Below are positions 1-7,809 of a stretch of 19,822 bases of DNA, piece after piece. Both the position numbers and the translations under genes were made by a program. Each line of letters opens with the position of its first letter. The stretch's first letter is position 1. The notes below the pieces were generated by a model. That model was not told the DNA's origin and made no database searches. It was given only the letters and a program-made list of their open reading frames with translations. The stretch is from CAYVKY01 sp964452115 (lineage in GTDB: Bacteria > Bacteroidota > Ignavibacteria > Tepidaquicellales > Tepidaquicellaceae). The stretch is from contig CAYVKY010000030.1 in assembly GCA_964452115.1 (NCBI GenBank), forward strand, positions 1 to 19,822. Reading direction: 5' to 3'.

Positions 1-2
1 TT

Positions 3-536
3 CTTATGAATAATGGATACACATATTCACCGATTACATATTCAAGCACATTCAACGTTTTCGGAATAGGACTTGGTTTGGAAATTGCGCCGACTTCATT
101 TACAAATATTTTCACACCGTTTTTCGGCGGCTCTTTTAATTTCAATTTTCTTTCCGCAGAACTTACAAGGTCTTTTGGCAGAGACAGTATGAAAGCTTCT
201 TTCGGCTCTGAATTCCGTATCGGCGCAAGCCTTAATGCAGGACTCGAATTGAAAACTATTCGCGGAGTGGATTTAATTGCAGGAGTAAAATATGATTTCG
301 GAAATCTTCTTCTGAAAACAACACGGTCGAGCATAAGTGATTATCTGGATTGGGGTAAAACAAATATGTCGCTTAATGATGGAGAGGGATACTATTACTC
401 ATCATTAACAAATCCCGTTGGCAGCGGTCCGGGTGCAAAACTCACTCACACGAACGACAAACAACTCGACTGGTGGACATTTTATTTCGGAGTAAATATT
501 TATCCGGGAATTTTAAGTCCGGCACCAAAAAAATAA
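3..536 (+). CDS. Outer-membrane beta-barrel-like protein, 3' end (5' partial)
   Basis: The reading frame is open to the left edge (the codon at 3-5 is Leu) and there is no signal peptide, so this is probably the C-terminal part of a longer gene; the ATG at position 6 is likely internal. The visible ~177 residues alternate hydrophobic and polar residues in short stretches rich in Phe, Gly, Tyr and Asn, for example around GIGLGLEIAP, FFGGSFNFNF and FGSEFRIGASLNAGLELK. This is typical of the transmembrane strands of an outer-membrane beta-barrel. It ends with a short Pro/Lys tail and does not carry the type IX sorting motif. I cannot name a family, and the transport or structural role is unknown. 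It stops 5 nt before the convergent nuoL stop. Confidence 0.6.
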   Translation, partial: LMNNGYTYSPITYSSTFNVFGIGLGLEIAPTSFTNIFTPFFGGSFNFNFLSAELTRSFGRDSMKASFGSEFRIGASLNAGLELKTIRGVDLIAGVKYDFGNLLLKTTRSSISDYLDWGKTNMSLNDGEGYYYSSLTNPVGSGPGAKLTHTNDKQLDWWTFYFGVNIYPGILSPAPKK

Positions 537-541
537 TAATT

Positions 542-2464
542 TTACATTGTAAACATTAACAACAGGATGATTACTGCTATCCCCGCAACGGCGATGGCAG
601 TATAATCCTGTATAATGCCTGTCTGAAGTTTTCTCCAGAAGAAGGATAATTTTTGAAAATAATTAGATGCGCCGTTTATAAATCCGTCAATGATTTTCGT
701 ATCTACTATTTTCCATAAAAACTTTTCGGAAGATTCATATATCGGCTGTACAACCGCTTTGTCATAACCTTCGTCAACGTAATACTTATTTTCAAGAATT
801 TTGGCGAAACCTTTTTCTTCTTTAAATTCTTTGAACTTTGTATATTTTCTGAATGAATATACAAATGCACCGACTGCAACGGCTATTGAAACAATTACTA
901 AAATCACCTCAACAGAAATTGATACACTATGTTCATTTCCTTGTAATGCATTAATCACAGAGGCGGAATTGAAAACGGGATGTAAAAATTCTTCAAGATA
1001 ATTCGGGAGTCCGAAGTAATGGGGGAATCCTATAAACCCGCCGATGACAGATAAAACCGCAAGCACTATAAGCGGAATTGTCATTGTGGCAGGGGATTCG
1101 TGCGGATGCAGAGAGTTTTTATCAAATCTTTCTTCACCGAAAAAAACAAGAGACAATAGTCTGACCATATAGATTGCAGTAAGGGCTGCAACGAATAGTA
1201 CGATTATATAAGGAATAATTCCGTAGCTCAAAAATGAATTAAACATAATTTCATCTTTGCTGAAAAATCCCGAAAGTGGCGGAATGCCTGCAATTGCAAG
1301 CGTTCCGGTGAAGAACGTAATAAAAGTTATTTTCATATACTTTTTCACGTTTCCCATATTTCTTATATCCTGCTCGTCGTGCATCGAGTGAATCACAGAA
1401 CCGCTTCCAAGGAAAAGAAGTGCTTTAAAAAATGCGTGCGTCACAAGATGAAATATTGCTATAACATAAGCGTGTGCTCCGAGTGCCATAAACATAAATC
1501 CCAGCTGCGAAATAGTAGAGTATGCAAGTACCTTTTTAAAATCATTTTGTTTAAGTGCAATGCTTGCAGAAATAAGAGCCGTTAACAAACCGATTGCGAA
1601 GATGATGACGTTAACCACAGGGAGTAAACTGTAAAGCAGCGAAGTTCTTGCAATCAGATACACGCCCGCCGTAACCATAGTAGCAGCGTGAATGAGCGCG
1701 GAAACCGGTGTCGGACCGGCCATTGCGTCAGGAAGCCAAACGAAAAGGGGAATCTGCGCCGATTTTCCGGTTGCTGCGAGAAAAAGCAGAAGTCCGATTG
1801 TAATCAGAATTCCATTGTTGATTGCATATCCGCCGCCCGATAACTGATTAATAAATGAGTCAATATTAAGTGTTCCGAAATTTCTGAATATTAAAAACAT
1901 TGCAGTCAGAAATCCAAAATCGCCGATACGGTTAACCACAAAGGCTTTCTTTGCTGCTTCACCCGTGAATTTCTTTTCATACCAGAAACCAATCAATAGG
2001 TATGAGCAAAGTCCCACGCCTTCCCATCCAATAAATATAAGAACAAAGTTATCGGCAAGAATCAGATTCAGCATTGCGAAAATAAACAGGTTCATATAAG
2101 AAAAGAACAGAGCAAAATTTTTATCTCCGTGCATATATCCGATGGAATATATATGAATCAGAAATCCTACGCCGGTAACCACAAGCAGCATCACGCAGGA
2201 TAGAGGGTCAATCAGGTATGACACGCCGATGTTTATTCCGCCGGATGACAGCCAGTTGAACAGTAAAATCTGAATTTTCTTCTGGCCTTCAGGAAGCTGA
2301 ATAACAGTAACCAGCGCCCACAGGCTTATCAGAAAAGGAATTAATACCATTAACGATGAAAAGTATCCCGAGATTTTTTCATTATTAATTTTTTTCCCAA
2401 ATAGTGAATTTATAACAAATCCGACTAACGGTAAAAGCACAGCAAGATAAAATAGATTTACCAT
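542..2464 (-). CDS. nuoL: NADH-quinone oxidoreductase subunit L (NuoL)
   Basis: Antiporter-like membrane subunit of respiratory complex I, at the distal end of the proton-pumping arm in the inner membrane. The 640-residue product is close to the usual 610-660. Residues expected for proton translocation are present: Glu148 in FIGWEGVGLCSY, Lys234 in ATGKSAQIPLF, His259 in SALIHAATMV, the His339/His343/Lys347 cluster, and Lys403 in SGFFSKDE. The C-terminus has the extended region expected for the lateral helix plus a last membrane segment (about 617-640). Its ATG lies inside the end of nuoK (7-nt overlap), implying translational coupling. nuoM and nuoN, which usually follow, are absent: the next gene downstream is convergent and only 5 nt away. 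Confidence 0.97.
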   Translation of the reverse strand: MVNLFYLAVLLPLVGFVINSLFGKKINNEKISGYFSSLMVLIPFLISLWALVTVIQLPEGQKKIQILLFNWLSSGGINIGVSYLIDPLSCVMLLVVTGVGFLIHIYSIGYMHGDKNFALFFSYMNLFIFAMLNLILADNFVLIFIGWEGVGLCSYLLIGFWYEKKFTGEAAKKAFVVNRIGDFGFLTAMFLIFRNFGTLNIDSFINQLSGGGYAINNGILITIGLLLFLAATGKSAQIPLFVWLPDAMAGPTPVSALIHAATMVTAGVYLIARTSLLYSLLPVVNVIIFAIGLLTALISASIALKQNDFKKVLAYSTISQLGFMFMALGAHAYVIAIFHLVTHAFFKALLFLGSGSVIHSMHDEQDIRNMGNVKKYMKITFITFFTGTLAIAGIPPLSGFFSKDEIMFNSFLSYGIIPYIIVLFVAALTAIYMVRLLSLVFFGEERFDKNSLHPHESPATMTIPLIVLAVLSVIGGFIGFPHYFGLPNYLEEFLHPVFNSASVINALQGNEHSVSISVEVILVIVSIAVAVGAFVYSFRKYTKFKEFKEEKGFAKILENKYYVDEGYDKAVVQPIYESSEKFLWKIVDTKIIDGFINGASNYFQKLSFFWRKLQTGIIQDYTAIAVAGIAVIILLLMFTM

Positions 2465-2760
2465 TTCATTATGTTTATTTCGTCAATATTAATAGTTTGT
2501 TTGTTTCTGTAAAGTGCTATGATAATTGCCAATCCGATTGCTGCTTCGGCTGCAGCAACCGCAAGAATAAAGAATACAAATATCTGCCCTTTAATGTCTC
2601 CAAGAAATGAAGAAAACGCAACAAATGAAAGATTAATGGAATTAAGCATTAATTCAATCGACATAAATATTATTATGGCATTGCGTCTTACAAGAACTCC
2701 GATAACACCGATACAAAAAAGTATCGTGCTTAAAATTAATATATAGTTAAGTTCAATCAT
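2458..2760 (-). CDS. nuoK: NADH-quinone oxidoreductase subunit K (NuoK)
   Basis: Small three-helix membrane subunit of complex I. I take the ATG at 2760 (MIELNYIL) rather than a TTG three codons upstream. This gives exactly 100 residues, the common NuoK length, and puts the two conserved membrane glutamates at Glu36 (MSIELMLNS) and Glu72 (AAAEAAIGL), the positions known in E. coli NuoK. GGAA lies just upstream of this ATG, one of the few places here that resembles a ribosome binding site. Three hydrophobic segments are visible at about 3-22, 28-50 and 60-84. It overlaps nuoL by 7 nt. No nuoJ lies upstream: beyond the start is a divergent intergenic region leading to an LptF/G gene. Confidence 0.96.
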   Translation of the reverse strand: MIELNYILILSTILFCIGVIGVLVRRNAIIIFMSIELMLNSINLSFVAFSSFLGDIKGQIFVFFILAVAAAEAAIGLAIIIALYRNKQTINIDEINIMKW

Positions 2761-3047
2761 AATTTCCAAAATAAGAAATGTGAATTATAAATAAAAGATA
2801 ATATAAAAGTAAAACGTACATACTATAAAGTAGAACACAATAGTTTTTAAAGAAATTTCACAGCACATTGTTAATAGTTTGTACACAAAGTTGTTATATA
2901 ATATATATTATGTAAAGTTGTAAATATATTTAATGTTAATAAAATGTTTAATTTCCGCTGTGCAATACCTGAACCTTATCCCCGCTTATTCTTCTATGCA
3001 AATAAAAATGAATTTTGTAAGTCCTGCAGAATAATTAATTTGTATTG
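2761..3047. promoter_or_regulatory. Divergent intergenic control region, nuoK / lptF-lptG
   Basis: This 287-nt region lies between divergently read nuoK and the LptF/G gene, so it should hold promoters for both. It is extremely AT-rich from 2761 to about 2950. It contains the 14-bp perfect palindrome ATAATATATATTAT (2898-2911) and two copies of AAAGTTGT (2887-2894 and 2914-2921) flanking it. From about 2951 to 3000 base composition turns more GC-rich, and short ORFs run through it in two frames. No tRNA, riboswitch or convincing -35/-10 pair was recognised. The promoter assignment is inferred from gene orientation. Confidence 0.35.
2898..2911. repeat. Perfect 14-bp AT palindrome flanked by direct repeats
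   Basis: ATAATATATATTAT reads the same on both strands. It is bracketed by direct repeats AAAGTTGT at 2887-2894 and 2914-2921. It could be a regulator site or simply a chance result of high AT content; an A/T-only palindrome is weak evidence. Confidence 0.3.
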
Positions 3048-3048
3048 A
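2944..3048 (+). CDS. Possible 34-codon leader ORF overlapping the lptF/G start (TGATG)
   Basis: An ATG preceded by an A-rich leader like those of other genes here opens a 34-codon frame. Its TGA at 3046-3048 shares one base with the ATG of the LptF/G gene, the TGATG arrangement seen in translationally coupled pairs. The predicted peptide contains three Cys residues and is not hydrophobic enough for a membrane peptide. I do not recognise it. Against it, an overlapping ORF (2933-3034, 33 codons) is open in another frame over the same stretch, so an open frame here means little. Confidence 0.15.
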   Translation: MFNFRCAIPEPYPRLFFYANKNEFCKSCRIINLY

Positions 3049-4157
3049 TGAAAATAATTGACAGGTATATATTAAGGCACTTTATTCAAAATCTGGTATT
3101 CGGGATTCTTTGTTTTATCATTATTTTTGTATTGGTGGATTTATTTGAGAATCTGGATAAATTTCTGGACAACAAAGTCCAGGGTGATATTGTTTTCAGA
3201 TACTACCTGAATTTCCTGCCGGAAATTATTAAGCTGATAGCGCCCGTAGGAATGCTTCTCGCATCGCTTTTCACAATCAGCAGATTTATAAGTTATTCGG
3301 AGCTGGTGGCAATGAAATCGGCAGGTATAAGCATATACAGATACATTCTGCCGATTTTTATTTTCGGCATCGCGGTTACGGCATTTTCGGTATATTTCAA
3401 CGGATGGATAGTTCCGAAATCCAACACAAAAAAAATTGAAATTGAAAACAAATATCTGGGAAAATCGCAGCAGCTTCAGCAGGTACAGAATCTGTATTTT
3501 CAGGATAAGAAAAATAAAATAATCACTATATCAAATTACGATAAGATAAATAAAATATGTTATCAGGCTTCGATATTTGTGTTTAAGCCGGAAAATCTGA
3601 GTGAACTTATGTTCAGAGTTGATGCAAAGCAGATGAACTGGAATGATTCAAAAAATGAATGGGAAATGGTGGATGCTTATGAAAGATATTTTCCGGATAC
3701 GCGGGAAGAAAAAATTGTACATTCGGATATGAAACTTCTGTCACAGATTGAAAATATAAAATCAGTTACAATCACACCGGATCTGATTTTAAAAAGGCAG
3801 ATAAAGCCCGAAGAAATGAACCTCTCGGATTTCAGACAATACATTGACAACATAAGAGAAAGCGGATTGGATGTGTCAAAGGCTGAAGTGGATTATTACT
3901 CGATTATTTCATTTCCGTTTGCGAGTTTAGTGACAATACTTTTCGGAGTTTCAATATCTTCAAATAAAAGAAAAGGCGGAGCCGCACTTCAGTTCGGCAT
4001 CAGCCTTATTGTCAGTTTTATTTATTTGGGTTTTGTAAAAATATCTCAGGTATTCGGATACAACGGAGATATTAATCCTGTTATAACAGCCTGGCTTGCG
4101 AACGTAATTTTCCTTCTGATATCACTTATATATCTTGTGAAAAATAACAGGCTCTAA
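3048..4157 (+). CDS. LptF/LptG family permease (YjgP/YjgQ)
   Basis: Inner-membrane permease subunit of the Lpt lipopolysaccharide exporter, which with the LptB ATPase pulls LPS from the inner membrane into the periplasmic bridge. The N-terminus (RYILRHFIQN, then a long hydrophobic stretch ending LVDLFENLDKF) is the family hallmark. Three membrane segments lie at roughly 13-35, 55-80 and 98-118. A ~160-residue periplasmic beta-jellyroll-type region follows, and three more membrane segments lie near the C-terminus (about 285-365). At 369 residues it is normal length. I chose the ATG at 3048 over a TTG one codon earlier. Sequence alone does not separate LptF from LptG. It is a single gene here: no second permease or lptB is adjacent, and the next gene is convergent 12 nt away. 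Confidence 0.9.
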   Translation: MKIIDRYILRHFIQNLVFGILCFIIIFVLVDLFENLDKFLDNKVQGDIVFRYYLNFLPEIIKLIAPVGMLLASLFTISRFISYSELVAMKSAGISIYRYILPIFIFGIAVTAFSVYFNGWIVPKSNTKKIEIENKYLGKSQQLQQVQNLYFQDKKNKIITISNYDKINKICYQASIFVFKPENLSELMFRVDAKQMNWNDSKNEWEMVDAYERYFPDTREEKIVHSDMKLLSQIENIKSVTITPDLILKRQIKPEEMNLSDFRQYIDNIRESGLDVSKAEVDYYSIISFPFASLVTILFGVSISSNKRKGGAALQFGISLIVSFIYLGFVKISQVFGYNGDINPVITAWLANVIFLLISLIYLVKNNRL

Positions 4158-4169
4158 TCCCCTGCCGGA

Positions 4170-4502
4170 TTAATTGATTTCTTCTTTTGGCTTACCGGGT
4201 ATCTGGAAACCGAATCCTGAATTCAGATTCTGATTTACGTTTATGGTTCCGAATTGTTTTTCATACCGTTCTACATTATCCTGCAATGCCTGAAGGAAAT
4301 ATTTTGTATGCTGCGGTGTCATAATAATTCTTGAATGAACTCTTGCTTTCGGCACGCCCGGAAATACGCGTGTAAAATCTATAATAAACTCTGCAGGTGA
4401 ATGTGATATGATTGCAAGATTTGAATAGTTTCCTTCTGCTTCTTTTTCTCCGAGTTCGATGTTAATCTGCTGCGGCGGTTGTTGATTTTTTTGGTCGTCC
4501 AT
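4170..4502 (-). CDS. DUF3467 domain protein
   Basis: A 110-residue soluble protein with no signal peptide or membrane segment. It matches what I recall of DUF3467: an N-terminal Gln/Pro-rich stretch (KNQQPPQQINIEL), then YSNLAIISHSPAEFIIDFTRVFPG and VHSRIIMTPQHTKYFLQALQDN. The core looks like a small beta-sheet with a helix carrying the HTKYFLQAL segment, and the Pro/Gly-rich tail is probably disordered. The family occurs widely in Bacteroidota, Chlorobi and Ignavibacteria as an unlinked small gene; its function is not known to me. It stands alone, convergent with the LptF/G gene (12-nt gap) and divergent from the PfkB kinase. Confidence 0.85.
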   Translation of the reverse strand: MDDQKNQQPPQQINIELGEKEAEGNYSNLAIISHSPAEFIIDFTRVFPGVPKARVHSRIIMTPQHTKYFLQALQDNVERYEKQFGTINVNQNLNSGFGFQIPGKPKEEIN

Positions 4503-4611
4503 AATTACAATTTTTTTAATTTTGTTATAAAATACAAAAATATGAATTTAAATAAACTTGAATAAAAAAAATAATATAAATAATTTTATAAAATAAATAA
4601 TAAAAACTAAT
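4503..4611. promoter_or_regulatory. Divergent promoter region, DUF3467 / PfkB kinase
   Basis: The 109 nt between two divergent starts are almost wholly A and T, so promoters of both genes should lie here. Low complexity prevents naming a -10 or -35 box with any confidence. No hairpin or RNA gene is visible. Confidence 0.3.
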
Positions 4612-5532
4612 ATGAGTTTACTGGTAGTTGGTTCATTAGCATTAGATACATTAGAGACACCGTTCGGAAAAAGAGAATACATTCTCGGCGGTTCTGCCAC
4701 ATATATTTCAATTGCTGCAAGTTATTTTTCAAAAGACATCAGGCTTGTAGGTACAGTAGGATATGACTTTCCGGAAAAAGAACTGAAATATTTTGAATCA
4801 AAAGGCATTGATATATCGGGAATAAACGTAAATAAAACCGAAAAAACGTTCCACTGGCACGGCGTATATCACACGGATATGAATACACGCGATTCGATAA
4901 CAACTGACCTGAATGCATTCGCATTTTTTGACCCCTTAATTTCGGATAAATTCAGCAGAAGCGATTTTGTATGCCTTGGAAATGTTGACCCCGTGATTCA
5001 GGGAAAAGTGATTAAACAGCTGAACGATCCTGAATTTGTTATGATAGACACAATGAATTTCTGGATAGAGGGTAAACCCGAAATTCTGAAAGACGTTCTG
5101 AAAAAAGTGAATCTGATTGTACTGAACGACGAAGAAGCAAGGCTGCTTTCCGGAGAGAATAATATATTGTCCGCTGCAAAAAAAATAATGGAATTAGGTC
5201 CGAAAAATCTGATTATAAAGAAAGGCGAACACGGAGCTATGCTTTTCAAAGATGAAAATTTATTCTATGTCCCGGCAGTTCCCCTCTCAACTGTTATTGA
5301 CCCGACTGGCGCGGGTGACACCTTTGCAGGCGGCTTTATCGGATGGCTGAGCAGAACGCAGGATCTTAGTTTTGAAAATATGAAAAATGCTGTAGTATTC
5401 GGCACTGTAATCGCATCGCTGACGTGCGAAGATTTTTCTGTCGAAGGATTGAGAGATTTAAATCCCGAAGTGATTGAACATCGTCTCAGGCATTTGAAAG
5501 CAATTACAAATTTTGAAATACCGAATCTGTAA
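4612..5532 (+). CDS. PfkB/ribokinase-family sugar or nucleoside kinase, substrate unknown
   Basis: ATP-dependent kinase of the PfkB superfamily, 306 residues, cytosolic. The N-terminal signature is LVVGSLALDTLETPFG followed by LGGSATYISIAAS (residues 25-37), where the GG helps seat the substrate. The C-terminal signature is DPTGAGDTFAGGF (230-242): Asp236 is the expected catalytic base and GAG forms the anion hole. IIKKGEHGAML (201-211) is the usual strand before the ATP site. The GGSAT variant and the His-rich FHWHGVYH segment (80-87) in the lid region differ from classic ribokinase or phosphofructokinase B, so the acceptor cannot be inferred. It is first in a probable operon with recO (6 nt) and the HtrA protease (6 nt). 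Confidence 0.88.
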   Translation: MSLLVVGSLALDTLETPFGKREYILGGSATYISIAASYFSKDIRLVGTVGYDFPEKELKYFESKGIDISGINVNKTEKTFHWHGVYHTDMNTRDSITTDLNAFAFFDPLISDKFSRSDFVCLGNVDPVIQGKVIKQLNDPEFVMIDTMNFWIEGKPEILKDVLKKVNLIVLNDEEARLLSGENNILSAAKKIMELGPKNLIIKKGEHGAMLFKDENLFYVPAVPLSTVIDPTGAGDTFAGGFIGWLSRTQDLSFENMKNAVVFGTVIASLTCEDFSVEGLRDLNPEVIEHRLRHLKAITNFEIPNL

Positions 5533-5538
5533 AATTTA

Positions 5539-6240
5539 ATGGTTCTGAAAAAATCAAAGGCATTCGTACTGAAAAGATTTAAATACGGCGAATCCAGTAT
5601 TATTGCCACACTGTTTTCGCTTGATGACGGAATGTTCAGTGCAATAATCAAAGGTGCGCGTAAACCTAATTCAAAGTTCAGCGGTGTTTTTGAGACCCTG
5701 AATAACATTTCGGTGACGTTTAATAAGAAAGAGAACAGGGATTTACAATTTATTACAAATGCCGAATGCATAAACACTTTCGGAAAAATTAAAGAAAATC
5801 TTGATAAACTTCAGCTGGCTTACAGCATAGTTGAGGCGATGATTAAATCGCACTATTATTATGAAAATAATAAAGATACGTATTTGCTTTTGGATGAATC
5901 CCTGACAAATCTTAACAAATTTGAAAATAATTTTGGCAATATTTTAATATATTTTCTTCTGTTTCTTTCAAAATGCACAGGGCATTTCATACTGGACAAA
6001 TACAGGTTTAATGAAACTTTTGATATTCACAGTTCGTTTAAAGATATTAAGAAAGTAATAAATTTACTTGAAGAATTTTCAAAAACAAACATTATTAAAT
6101 TAGAAGGATATAATATCGAAGATAATTTATACGACAAGACAATACAAACGCTCGTAAATCATTTGAATGAAAACGATTTAATTCCCTATCATTCAAAAGT
6201 TGAGCGGGCAATTTCTCAAATGAAATTAAAAAAGAAATAA
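5539..6240 (+). CDS. recO: DNA repair protein RecO
   Basis: Recombination mediator of the RecFOR pathway, which helps load RecA onto SSB-coated single-stranded DNA and anneals complementary strands. The N-terminal OB-fold (about residues 1-80) has the family pattern: AFVLKRFKYGESSIIATLFS, then IKGARKPNSKFSGVFETLN and the basic ENRDLQFITNAE. The rest is helical, as expected. At 233 residues it is slightly short. Its C-terminal half lacks the four-cysteine zinc site found in some RecO proteins (only one Cys, in SKCTGHF), a loss common in the family. It lies 6 nt after the PfkB kinase stop and 6 nt before the HtrA start, so co-transcription is likely. The C-terminal half is markedly Asn/Lys-rich. 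Confidence 0.88.
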   Translation: MVLKKSKAFVLKRFKYGESSIIATLFSLDDGMFSAIIKGARKPNSKFSGVFETLNNISVTFNKKENRDLQFITNAECINTFGKIKENLDKLQLAYSIVEAMIKSHYYYENNKDTYLLLDESLTNLNKFENNFGNILIYFLLFLSKCTGHFILDKYRFNETFDIHSSFKDIKKVINLLEEFSKTNIIKLEGYNIEDNLYDKTIQTLVNHLNENDLIPYHSKVERAISQMKLKKK

Positions 6241-6246
6241 ACAAAG

Positions 6247-7746
6247 ATGAAAAGAAAATCAATTTATTTAGGAAGTGCCTTAATACTGGCAACAATTCTT
6301 TTTACAGCAGTTCTTCTTGCAAATTTCAATGGCGTGAAAACATTATCAGCAAATCCTCAGGTGCAGTTTAACACGAAAGCGCCTGTAGAGAATGTCAGCG
6401 GCAGCGTGAAAGACTTTAATAATGCGTTCGTTGAAATTTCACAAAAAGTAACTCCGACGGTAGTATTTATTGATGTAACCGGCGAGGCTAAACCTAACAG
6501 TGAAGAGAACAAAGGATTTGAATTTTTCTTCGGACCCGATTTTAAAATGGATGAGCAACCGGTTCACGGAAGCGGTTCCGGTGTAATAATAAGTGCTGAC
6601 GGCTACATACTCACAAACAATCACGTAATCAAAGATGCATCTTCAAAAGGTATCAAAGTTGTATTAAACGATAAAAGAGAATTTCAGGCTAAACTTATAG
6701 GCTCTGACCCGAATACAGACGTCGCAGTCATAAAAATTGATGCAGACAACCTGCCGGTTTCTGCGATTGGAAATTCCGATGACGTAAAAGTCGGCGAATG
6801 GGTACTGGCAATCGGCAATCCGCTTGGCTTAAATAATACCGTTACCGCAGGAATTGTATCTGCAATCGGCAGAAATATCAATATAAGCGGCGACAGCTAT
6901 GCAATAAATAATTTCATACAGACTGACGCAGTCATCAATCCGGGCAACAGTGGCGGTGCTTTGGTTGATATCAACGGATTTGTTATAGGAATTAATGCGG
7001 CAATAAAAACTACGACAGGTTACTATCAGGGATACGGATTTGCAATTCCCATCAACATGGCAAAAGCATCGGCAGAAGAAATTATTAAATACGGAAAAGT
7101 TGAGAGAGGATATATCGGCGTATCAATCAAAGATGTTGACAGCAAGGATGCAAAAGGATTCGGACTCGACAAGGCACGCGGCGTGATGGTTCAGAATGTG
7201 ATTAAAGGCGGCGCAGGTGATGATGCAGGGTTAAAAGCCGGCGATATAATTCTGAAAATTGACGGAAAAGAAGTCAATGCAGCCAATGAACTACAGACTA
7301 TAATCGGTTCGCATCGTCCCGGTGAAGAAGTTAATCTGACGATTTTCAGAGACGGTTCAACAACCGACAAGAAAGTAAAATTAAAACCGCGCTCAGGCGA
7401 CGTATCTTCAAATGACCTGCAGAATGCTCCTGAAAATCGGTCTCAGAACAACAATGCAGATAAAAAATTTGATAAGATAGGATTAACGGTAACTTCACTG
7501 GATTCAAAAACAAAATCAAGTTTGGATATATCTAACGGCGTCCTTATCAAGGACGTCGTTCCATATTCCGAAAGTTTTAACCGCGGACTCAGAGCAGGAC
7601 TTGTAATTCTTGAAGTAAATAAACAAACGGTAAGTTCGGTTTCGGATGTAAGCAGTATAATCGATTCCAAATCTGAAGGCGATGTTATTGTTTTTAAGGT
7701 AATTCTTCCAAATAAGGAAATACGACTGGTGGCAATTGAACTTTAA
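6247..7746 (+). CDS. degP: Periplasmic Do/HtrA (DegP-type) serine protease
   Basis: Envelope quality-control protease and chaperone. The N-terminus has basic residues and one hydrophobic segment (about 7-27) without a clear lipobox, acting as a signal peptide or anchor. The trypsin-like domain carries the triad: His126 in LTNNHVIKDA, Asp158 in NTDVAVIKID and Ser235 in NPGNSGGAL. Two PDZ domains follow, at about 286-380 (RGYIGVSI... AGLKAGDIILKIDG) and about 410-497 (IGLTVTSL... GLRAGLVILEVN), separated by a Ser/Asn-rich linker. The 499-residue length and domain order match the DegP/DegQ group. Which E. coli paralogue is equivalent cannot be decided. It is third in the kinase-recO-protease run; a 16-bp hairpin begins 6 nt after its stop. 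Confidence 0.94.
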   Translation: MKRKSIYLGSALILATILFTAVLLANFNGVKTLSANPQVQFNTKAPVENVSGSVKDFNNAFVEISQKVTPTVVFIDVTGEAKPNSEENKGFEFFFGPDFKMDEQPVHGSGSGVIISADGYILTNNHVIKDASSKGIKVVLNDKREFQAKLIGSDPNTDVAVIKIDADNLPVSAIGNSDDVKVGEWVLAIGNPLGLNNTVTAGIVSAIGRNINISGDSYAINNFIQTDAVINPGNSGGALVDINGFVIGINAAIKTTTGYYQGYGFAIPINMAKASAEEIIKYGKVERGYIGVSIKDVDSKDAKGFGLDKARGVMVQNVIKGGAGDDAGLKAGDIILKIDGKEVNAANELQTIIGSHRPGEEVNLTIFRDGSTTDKKVKLKPRSGDVSSNDLQNAPENRSQNNNADKKFDKIGLTVTSLDSKTKSSLDISNGVLIKDVVPYSESFNRGLRAGLVILEVNKQTVSSVSDVSSIIDSKSEGDVIVFKVILPNKEIRLVAIEL

Positions 7747-7751
7747 TATTA

Positions 7752-7805
7752 AATAATTCTGTTAAATTATTTGTATTGATTTAACAGAATTATTAATTTA
7801 TTTTT
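7752..7805 (+). terminator. Stem-loop after degP with T-rich tail
   Basis: A perfect 16-bp inverted repeat pairs 7752-7767 (AATAATTCTGTTAAAT) with 7779-7794, with an 11-nt loop. It is followed by a T-rich run at 7797-7805. The stem is AT-rich (three GC pairs), so termination may be incomplete. It ends only 15 nt before the next start codon and could also shape that gene's 5' leader. Confidence 0.65.
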
Positions 7806-7809
7806 AACT

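Noticed and set aside
6..536. Treating the first ORF as a complete gene starting at position 6
   Set aside because: The frame is open to the window edge and lacks a signal peptide expected for a beta-barrel protein, so it is more likely 5' partial.
2767..2769. TTG start for nuoK three codons upstream
   Set aside because: The ATG at 2760 gives a 100-residue protein with both glutamates at the E. coli positions and has GGAA just upstream.
5265..5777. 170-codon open frame on the minus strand
   Set aside because: It lies antisense across the end of the PfkB kinase and the start of recO, both with clear family motifs. Its Phe/Ser-rich translation matches no family I know.
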